From contig CAXUDB010000001.1 in the NCBI GenBank assembly GCA_964249755.1, positions 1,992,133-2,056,132 on the forward strand: a stretch of 64,000 nt of DNA, in the 5' to 3' direction. The stretch comes from Ilyomonas sp964249755 (lineage in GTDB: Bacteria; Bacteroidota; Bacteroidia; Chitinophagales; Chitinophagaceae). Below are positions 58,480-64,000 of the stretch, piece by piece; position 1 is the first letter of the stretch; the number at the start of each line of letters is the position of its first letter. Position numbers and translations under genes: made by a program. Below the pieces are notes generated by a model, which was not told the origin of the DNA, made no database searches, and saw nothing but the letters and a program-made list of their open reading frames with translations.

Positions 58480-60873
58480 ATGGAAAATACTGCTGCCGCT
58501 ATTTCCGAGAATGAAGCTATGCTATCTTATGAAGCCTTCCGGAATGAAGTGTTGAACGATTATACCAAGTGCATTGTCAGCCGCGAAGCCAGCTTGATGG
58601 GCAGGCGCGAAGTGCTGACCGGCAAAGCCAAATTCGGTGTGTTCAGCGATGGCAAAGAAGTGGCGCAAACTGCTATGGCGAAGTTTTTTCAGCCCGGCGA
58701 TTTTCGCGCGGGTTATTATCGTGATCAAACGTTTATGTTATCCTCTGAACTGGCAACGCTGGAACAGTTCTTTGCACAATTATATGCAGATGCTGATATA
58801 AACCGGGAACCATTCAGCGCCGGCCGGCAAATGGTTGGTCATTTCTCCACGCCCAATGTAGATGCGGATGGTAACTGGCTTCCGCTGGCGCAATTGAAAA
58901 ATGTTTCGGCCGATATGTCGCCCACCGCAGGGCAGATGCCACGCGCGCTGGGTTTTGCGTTCGCTTCCAAAATGTTTCGCAACAACCCGCAACTGCAGTC
59001 GCTTACGCATCTCTCGAATGAAGGAAATGAAGTTTGCTTTTGCACCATCGGCGATTCCTCCACTTCCGAAGGCATGTTCTGGGAGACCATTAATGCAGCC
59101 GGTGTGTTGCAGGTACCGCTTGCGGTGTTCGTGTGGGATGATGGCTATGGTATATCAGTTCCTGTAACTTATCAAACTACCAAAGGTTCTATTTCTGCTG
59201 CTTTAAAAGGGTTTCAAAAAAAGGATAATACCAATGGGATTGACATATATCGCGTGAAAGGCTGGGACTATGCCGGTTTGTGCGAAGTGTTTGAAGAGGG
59301 TTTGAACAAAGTGCGCGAAACCCACACCCCGGCTGTGTTTCATGTGGAAGAGCTTACACAGCCGCAGGGTCATTCTACATCGGGAAGTCATGAACGGTAT
59401 AAGTCGGCCGAACGCCTGAACTGGGAGCGCGAATGGGATGATATAAAGAAGTTCAGGGAATGGATATTGGAAAATGGAATTGCCGATGATAACGAGCTGG
59501 ATGCCGTGCGGCAGGGGGCAAGAAAAACAGTACGGGAAGCACGCGATAATGCATGGAAAAATTATCTCGCACCTATTAAACAGGAAGCGGAAGAAGCCGT
59601 GCGGTTACTGAAAGCAATGCCGGCAGGCAATGAAATTGCCGCGCAACTGTTGCAGCAGCTTGCAGGGCAGTTGGAGAAGCGGCGCGACATTGTACGCAAA
59701 GACGTTCTTCATGCACTCGCGCAAGCTTCTGAACTAGTAACCAATGAAGCTGCCAAGTCCGATGTAGTTCAATATTACAAGCAATTGAAAGAAGAGAATT
59801 CAAAACGCTATAGCGCGCATTTATACAATGAAGGCAGCAAAAGCGCTTTGAACGTAGAAGAGGTAAAGCCATTGATAGAAGCGGATGCCAAAACTGTGAA
59901 TGGTTATGAACTCATCAATGCTTATTTCGATACTTTATTTCAAAACAATGAAACTGTTTTTGCTTTTGGAGAAGATGTGGGCAAGATTGGTGATGTGAAC
60001 CAAGGCTTTGCGGGGTTGCAGGAAAAGTTTGGTGAACACCGCATTTTTGATACGGGCATCCGCGAGAATACCATTATCGGACAAGGTTACGGACTTTCTT
60101 ATCGGGGCTTAAGAGCTATTGCTGAAATTCAATACCTCGATTACCTCGTTTATACATTGAACACATTGACGGATGATGTCGCTTCGCTTCATTATCGCAC
60201 TTCCGGCACGCAAAGTTGTCCCTTGATAGTGCGCACACGCGGTCACCGGCTGGAAGGCATTTGGCACAGCGGCTCACCTATTGGAATGATTATTAGCTCA
60301 TTACGGGGTATGTATGTATGCGTTCCGCGCAACATGACACAAGCGGCAGGACTTTACAACACATTGTTGCGAGGCAACGACCCGGGATTGGTGATTGAAT
60401 GTTTAAATGGGTATCGCCTGAAAGAAAAGATGCCATCAAATTTATATGACTTCACGGTTCCGCTGGGCGTGCCCGAAGTGATACGTGAAGGCAGGGATGT
60501 AACGATCGTTTCGTACGGTTCGGTATTGCGCATTATTACTGAAGCCGCAGAGCGATTGCAAACACTTGGCATCAGTTGCGAAGTAATAGATGTGCAAACC
60601 TTGTTGCCGTTCGATATTCATCACCGCATTGTAGACTCACTAAAAAAGACTAACCGGATTTTGTTTGTGGACGAAGATGTGCCGGGCGGCGCCAATGCTT
60701 ATCTATACAATGAAGTAATAGAGAAACAGAATGGTTATAAATACCTGGATGTAGCACCGCGAACCTTGGCTGCACAGGCACATCGGTCTGCATATGGCAC
60801 AGACGGAGATTATTTCAGTAAGCCAAATGCAGAAGATGTGATTGAGGTGGTAAGAGAGATGATGCGCGAATAG
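58480..60873 (+). CDS. Fused 2-oxoacid dehydrogenase E1 (alpha + beta), 797 aa
   Basis: The N-terminal half is the E1-alpha TPP domain: RDQTFMLSSELATLEQFFAQ, FCTIGDSSTSEGMFWETINA with the GDG-like TPP motif as GDSSTSEG, and DDGYGISVPVTYQT. The C-terminal half (about 465-797) is E1-beta: VFAFGEDVGKIGDVNQGFAG, GIRENTIIGQGYGLSYRGLR and VPGGANAYLYNE. It is therefore the decarboxylating subunit of a pyruvate, branched-chain or other 2-oxoacid dehydrogenase complex. The E2 and E3 genes are not in the window. Such fusions are common in this phylum. Confidence 0.92.
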   Translation: MENTAAAISENEAMLSYEAFRNEVLNDYTKCIVSREASLMGRREVLTGKAKFGVFSDGKEVAQTAMAKFFQPGDFRAGYYRDQTFMLSSELATLEQFFAQLYADADINREPFSAGRQMVGHFSTPNVDADGNWLPLAQLKNVSADMSPTAGQMPRALGFAFASKMFRNNPQLQSLTHLSNEGNEVCFCTIGDSSTSEGMFWETINAAGVLQVPLAVFVWDDGYGISVPVTYQTTKGSISAALKGFQKKDNTNGIDIYRVKGWDYAGLCEVFEEGLNKVRETHTPAVFHVEELTQPQGHSTSGSHERYKSAERLNWEREWDDIKKFREWILENGIADDNELDAVRQGARKTVREARDNAWKNYLAPIKQEAEEAVRLLKAMPAGNEIAAQLLQQLAGQLEKRRDIVRKDVLHALAQASELVTNEAAKSDVVQYYKQLKEENSKRYSAHLYNEGSKSALNVEEVKPLIEADAKTVNGYELINAYFDTLFQNNETVFAFGEDVGKIGDVNQGFAGLQEKFGEHRIFDTGIRENTIIGQGYGLSYRGLRAIAEIQYLDYLVYTLNTLTDDVASLHYRTSGTQSCPLIVRTRGHRLEGIWHSGSPIGMIISSLRGMYVCVPRNMTQAAGLYNTLLRGNDPGLVIECLNGYRLKEKMPSNLYDFTVPLGVPEVIREGRDVTIVSYGSVLRIITEAAERLQTLGISCEVIDVQTLLPFDIHHRIVDSLKKTNRILFVDEDVPGGANAYLYNEVIEKQNGYKYLDVAPRTLAAQAHRSAYGTDGDYFSKPNAEDVIEVVREMMRE

Positions 60874-61145
60874 AATAATGTATGGTTTGAAAATAAAATT
60901 TGAGATATTTTAAGAAAGAAAATTAAGACGAGTTAAGTAACTGCTATCATATATTCAGAAATATTTAAATATTTAATTTTATTAGAATGTGACATTGGCC
61001 TTTGTTGTTTCTTTCTTGCAATAGACCATTCACATTACCATAATAGTTAGACAGTTACTAAACAAATACTGCTCATTTTGATTTCTTAAACGCTATGTAA
61101 TACAAAATCTGGAACAATATTAAAATCCTTTTCGTAGATCAACTT

Positions 61146-61829
61146 TCATAAGCCAGTTATCCTCTCCTTTGCCCAACCCAAGGCCATCTGCAATTGTTCT
61201 TCCATCGTAAGATATGTATTGTCTAACACAACCGCATCTTCTGCCTTGCGCAATGGGCTTACTTCGCGATGGCTATCTATATAATCCCGTTTTTCTAAAT
61301 TAATTCTTACTTCTTCTGCTGTAATATTTGGGTTCCGGACTACCAATTCCTGAAACCGGCGCTGCACACGAGTTTCAGTGTCTGCCGTCATAAAGATTTT
61401 CAGTTCAGCTTGCGGAAAAACGGTAGTACCAATATCTCTGCCATCCATCACCAAGCCTTTATTCAAACCCATTCGCCGTTGCTGTGCTACCGCTACCTCT
61501 CGCACTTTGGGAAGGGCAGATACTTCGCTTACATAATTGCTGATGGACATTTCACGAATGGCGGAAGAAATGTTTTCATTGTTCAGGAAAATTTCATTGC
61601 TGCCATCGCTTTCGTTCCGCCTAAAAGAAAGATGAATGTGTTGCAACGCAGCGACAACTGATTCCTTGTTGGACAGATTAATTCCTTCGCGTAAAAAATA
61701 AAGCGTGATGGCACGATACATGGCGCCGCTGTCAATAAAAATATAATTCAACTCTTTCGCCAAAGCCTTTGCCAGCGTGCTTTTGCCGCAGGATGAATAA
61801 CCATCAATCGTAATAATAATCGGCTTCAT
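61146..61829 (-). CDS. cmk: Cytidylate kinase, 227 aa
   Basis: The P-loop GYSSCGKST is at residues 10-18. The CMP-binding part has FIDSGAMYRAITLYFL, MDGRDIGTTVFPQAELKIFM and VQRRFQELV, then LEKRDYIDSHREVSPLRKAE DA in two steps as usual for CMP kinases. It phosphorylates CMP and dCMP. ATG at 61829 gives the standard start; the frame is open 33 bases further. It lies next to the small lipoprotein gene on the same strand. Confidence 0.95.
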   Translation of the reverse strand: MKPIIITIDGYSSCGKSTLAKALAKELNYIFIDSGAMYRAITLYFLREGINLSNKESVVAALQHIHLSFRRNESDGSNEIFLNNENISSAIREMSISNYVSEVSALPKVREVAVAQQRRMGLNKGLVMDGRDIGTTVFPQAELKIFMTADTETRVQRRFQELVVRNPNITAEEVRINLEKRDYIDSHREVSPLRKAEDAVVLDNTYLTMEEQLQMALGWAKERITGL

Positions 61830-61868
61830 ACGGCGTAAAGATGCGGCAAAATCATATTTCAACCAGCG

Positions 61869-62108
61869 CTACTTCTTCGTGGTATCACCGGGGTGAATAT
61901 TACCCGTGCTATCGCCGCTTGTTTCCACCGAATCGGTTGGTATTTCCTGACCCTGTCGCGCAGCGTTGTTGCCCGAAGTGATAGAAGGTGTAGTGCCGCC
62001 GGAAGCATCATTGGCGGGAGAAGTGCTGCCGTCATTTGCATTATTGCTGCTGTTGTTGCATGCTGCAAAGGAGGCTGCAATGATAAAAACCGCGATCATT
62101 TTTTTCAT
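61869..62108 (-). CDS. Small low-complexity lipoprotein, 79 aa
   Basis: The signal and lipobox are MKKMIAVFIIAASFAACNNS. The mature part is 60 residues rich in S, N, T, G and D without fold signals. Such short lipoproteins are frequent in the phylum. The gene is 40 bp upstream of cmk on the same strand and divergent from panD. Confidence 0.65.
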   Translation of the reverse strand: MKKMIAVFIIAASFAACNNSSNNANDGSTSPANDASGGTTPSITSGNNAARQGQEIPTDSVETSGDSTGNIHPGDTTKK

Positions 62109-62187
62109 AGAAAAGATTTAATGTGGAATAAACAAGAACTGTGCAACTTCATTTTTGTTATGAATAAGTCATAAGCTGCAACAAGCA

Positions 62188-62218
62188 TTTGCTTCCTTCT
62201 AAAATCCCTATACCTTTG
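62188..62218 (+). promoter_or_regulatory. Promoter of the panD-hldE pair
   Basis: TTTG at 62188-62191 and TACCTTTG at 62211-62218 match the -33 and -7 elements, and the ATG follows 8 bp later, so the leader is very short. Confidence 0.65.
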
Positions 62219-62225
62219 CGCCGCT

Positions 62226-62573
62226 ATGCAAATAGAGGTATTAAAATCAAAGATTCACAGAGCCACCATCACAGAAGCCAACCTTCAGTATGTGGGCAGC
62301 CTTACACTGGATGAAGACCTGATGGACGCTGCGAATATGATAGCGAACGAAAAGATACAGGTAGTGAACGTAAACAATGGCGAACGCATTGAGACTTATC
62401 TTATTAAAGGTAAGCGTGGCAGCGGTACGGTCTGTTTAAACGGACCTGCGGCGCGGCGTGGTGCAGTGGGCGATGTTATCATTATCATCTCCTATGCCGC
62501 CATGGATTTTGAAGAAGCCAAAACATTTCAGCCCTGGCTGGTCTTTCCTAAAGAAGGCAACCGGCTGCCGTGA
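62226..62573 (+). CDS. panD: Aspartate 1-decarboxylase, 115 aa
   Basis: The self-cleavage site is G24-S25 in QYVGSLTLDE, which yields the pyruvoyl group. The family blocks KIHRATITEANL, NVNNGERIETYLIKGKRGSG and NGPAARRGAVGDVIIIISYA are present. The enzyme makes beta-alanine for pantothenate and CoA. The stop codon overlaps the start of the next gene (GTGA), so the two are translationally coupled. Confidence 0.95.
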   Translation: MQIEVLKSKIHRATITEANLQYVGSLTLDEDLMDAANMIANEKIQVVNVNNGERIETYLIKGKRGSGTVCLNGPAARRGAVGDVIIIISYAAMDFEEAKTFQPWLVFPKEGNRLP

Positions 62574-63058
62574 GAAATATTGCTGCCATACAGGACAAAG
62601 TTTTTACTCTGCCTTCTCTGCTTTATCGTGTGGCATCGTGGCGTGCTATAGGCAAGACCATCGCTTTCACAAATGGCGTGTTTGATCTCCTTCACGAAGG
62701 GCATATCTACTCATTATGTCAAGCTGCCCGCGACGCTGATTATTTAGTAGTGGGTGTGAATGCTGACAGCACTGTAAAAAGACTGAAAGGAGAGGAGCGA
62801 CCAGTGAATAACCAGCAAAGCCGTGTTTTGTTATTGGCTTCCCTACTAATGGTTGATGCCGTTGTGGTTTTTGAAGAAGATACGCCGCAGAGCCTTATTA
62901 CTTCTTTGTTACCCGATGTGCTGGTGAAAGGCGGCGATTATACTATTGAAACCATTGTAGGTGCAAAGGAGGTAATTGCCAATGGTGGTCGTGTGATTGT
63001 TAACCCTGTAGTTGAAGGTTTTTCTACCACTTCACTAATTGCAAAAATGAAATCCTGA
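62570..63058 (+). CDS. hldE: D-glycero-beta-D-manno-heptose 1-phosphate adenylyltransferase (RfaE domain 2), 162 aa
   Basis: The nucleotidyltransferase motif is FTNGVFDLLHEGH, with HEGH at 42-45 (HxGH), and the second motif includes LKGEERPVNNQQSR. The C-terminal STTSLIAKMK matches the ISTTxII-type end. The protein makes ADP-heptose for LPS. It corresponds to the C-terminal domain of bifunctional HldE; the kinase domain is not beside it. The start is GTG at 62570, overlapping the panD stop. Confidence 0.9.
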   Translation: MRNIAAIQDKVFTLPSLLYRVASWRAIGKTIAFTNGVFDLLHEGHIYSLCQAARDADYLVVGVNADSTVKRLKGEERPVNNQQSRVLLLASLLMVDAVVVFEEDTPQSLITSLLPDVLVKGGDYTIETIVGAKEVIANGGRVIVNPVVEGFSTTSLIAKMKS

Positions 63059-63303
63059 TTTTCTTTTTAAACTTCTGTTGCCTTACAAACATGTTCCAAA
63101 AAAACAAGAGGCCTTCATCTTGTTTCTCAAAGTTTGTCCTTTTTCCTGCTCTTTTTTAATCTTAATTTAATTCGGTAAGGAATTTTTTTTCTCAAAATTT
63201 GTTACTGCGAATCAGTAGTTTGTTGCTTGTCCCCAAGTCTTCATAACAGATCGCCATCACTATGGCACATAATTTTAAAAGAAAAACGAAACAGAATCGT
63301 AGT

Positions 63304-63558
63304 ATGAAAAAGCTGGAGTTAACAAAAAAAGATATTACACCTTTAATATTGTTGCTTATCAGTTTGCCTTTACTGCTGGCAGGCGTTATCTTAAAAAGCC
63401 TTATCGTAGTTGGCGGTGGTGCCGGGCTTATGATAACCTGGTTTTTGTGTATAGACCACGTTATTGCCAATCATAACATGAACCTGTTGAAACGGATTGT
63501 ATTTGGCGGTATTATTATTTTTCTGCCTTTGCTTTTTGCAGTTTATTTGAAAGCGTAA
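63304..63558 (+). CDS. Small hypothetical membrane protein, 84 aa
   Basis: ATG at 63304 gives MKKLELTKKDITPLILLLIS. Three hydrophobic segments are seen, at about 10-28, 30-50 and 62-80. No family was recognised. An in-frame ATG at 63262 would add 14 basic residues. A terminator follows the stop. Confidence 0.6.
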   Translation: MKKLELTKKDITPLILLLISLPLLLAGVILKSLIVVGGGAGLMITWFLCIDHVIANHNMNLLKRIVFGGIIIFLPLLFAVYLKA

Positions 63559-63572
63559 TTTTTATCCATAGC

Positions 63573-63612
63573 AAAAGCATCTCACTTTTATTCATGTGAG
63601 ATGCTTTTTTGT
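63573..63612 (+). terminator. Terminator after the small membrane protein gene
   Basis: AAAAGCATCTCAC and GTGAGATGCTTTT form a 13-bp stem with a T-run, 15 bp after the stop. Confidence 0.85.
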
Positions 63613-64000
63613 TTTATAAATTTATTGTTATAGACAGAAATTAATATTTCTCTTCATTGTAAGATGAAAAAACGATTTGTTTCCTTCAACTGATAAGGGC
63701 ATAAATAAAAAGAGCTTCCGTAAATTTTTTTCGAAGTATGTTATCTATGTTAACCTTATTATTAGATAAATAAAGGGAACACACTGCCAGGCGAATGTTG
63801 CCATCGTTCCGCGAAACGGCAGATGTTTATAAAAATGAAATATGCTTCGCAACGGCGTTTCATCGGAACACTACTCTTTAGGACAAACATAAGACTGCTC
63901 CGATGAAACGAATGATTACTTGTCCCATTCCCTCAGCCTTCCCCTAATCAGCAAAGACCTTCTCATTTGAGAAGGTCTTGTGCGAGTTGGTTATTGGGTT
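63613..64000. other. Gene-free right end with two inverted repeats
   Basis: No coding pattern is seen. CGTTTCATCGGA (63856-63867) and TCCGATGAAACG (63899-63910) are perfect 12-bp arms 31 nt apart. AAGACCTTCTCA (63954-63965) and TGAGAAGGTCTT (63968-63979) form a terminator-like hairpin, perhaps for a gene beyond the window. Confidence 0.5.
63954..63979. terminator. Hairpin near the right end of the window
   Basis: Perfect 12-bp arms with a 2-nt loop. The strand it serves cannot be told because the neighbouring gene lies outside. Confidence 0.55.

Noticed and set aside
1..64000. tRNA, rRNA, transposase or riboswitch
   Set aside because: None could be recognised by eye in the spacers; a covariance-model scan would be needed to exclude small RNAs.

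Overview
The window looks like a chromosomal stretch of a Bacteroidota bacterium, most likely of the Chitinophagaceae type. The evidence is the -7 promoter motif TAnnTTTG upstream of several genes, lipoproteins and SGNH hydrolases typical of the phylum, TPR-fused histidine kinases, and ordinary housekeeping genes (clpB, icd, cmk, panD, scoAB, a fused 2-oxoacid dehydrogenase E1). No rRNA, tRNA, CRISPR array, intact transposase or integrase was found.

Layout. 1-1560: a truncated membrane-anchored OmpR-type regulator facing a small secreted protein. 1.9-6.0 kb: five unrelated single genes, all on the plus strand (SDR dehydrogenase, ICMT-like methyltransferase, SUKH protein, TPR-Arr ADP-ribosyltransferase, DUF1772 protein), with a shared spacer element; it resembles a cassette collection. 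6.2-7.5 kb: cystathionine beta-synthase. 7.6-14.5 kb: a minus-strand operon of a DUF4062 protein, a MoxR AAA+ ATPase and a 1.5-1.6 thousand residue membrane protein with a PKD domain, a likely conflict/defence system. 14.7-15.1 kb: a frameshifted zeta-toxin-like remnant and a 50-codon gene. 15.3-17.9 kb: clpB.

18.7-26.5 kb: a compact, AT-rich, minus-strand cluster of seven genes: a small two-TM protein, a matrixin-like metalloprotease, a GMC oxidoreductase, an unrecognised protein, a GDPD-like protein whose catalytic residues are replaced, a nucleoside-phosphorylase-like protein and a uracil-DNA-glycosylase-like cysteine protein. This combination is not one I recognise, and it is the best candidate here for an undescribed system.

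26.5-38.6 kb: two related genes (helical N-terminus plus beta-sandwich C-terminus) preceded by copies of a long repeat; a third copy of the repeat has no gene. Two of the copies carry nine-unit 21-bp tandem arrays, one of which reads on the minus strand as a decayed heptad coiled-coil protein. Between them lie a serine hydrolase, a Tat-exported alpha-galactosidase-like glycosidase, a TPR histidine kinase and a ScyD-like lipoprotein.

38.9-49.2 kb: two more orphan histidine kinases, a zinc alcohol dehydrogenase with a small partner gene, isoaspartyl peptidase, lipoproteins, a thioesterase and a GH92 remnant. 49.6-52.2 kb: an MntR-like regulator with an inverted-repeat operator, then an NRAMP transporter fused to a universal-stress domain. 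52.3-64 kb: tandem SGNH hydrolases, icd, scoAB, plsC, fused E1, cmk, a small lipoprotein, the overlapping pair panD-hldE and a small membrane protein.
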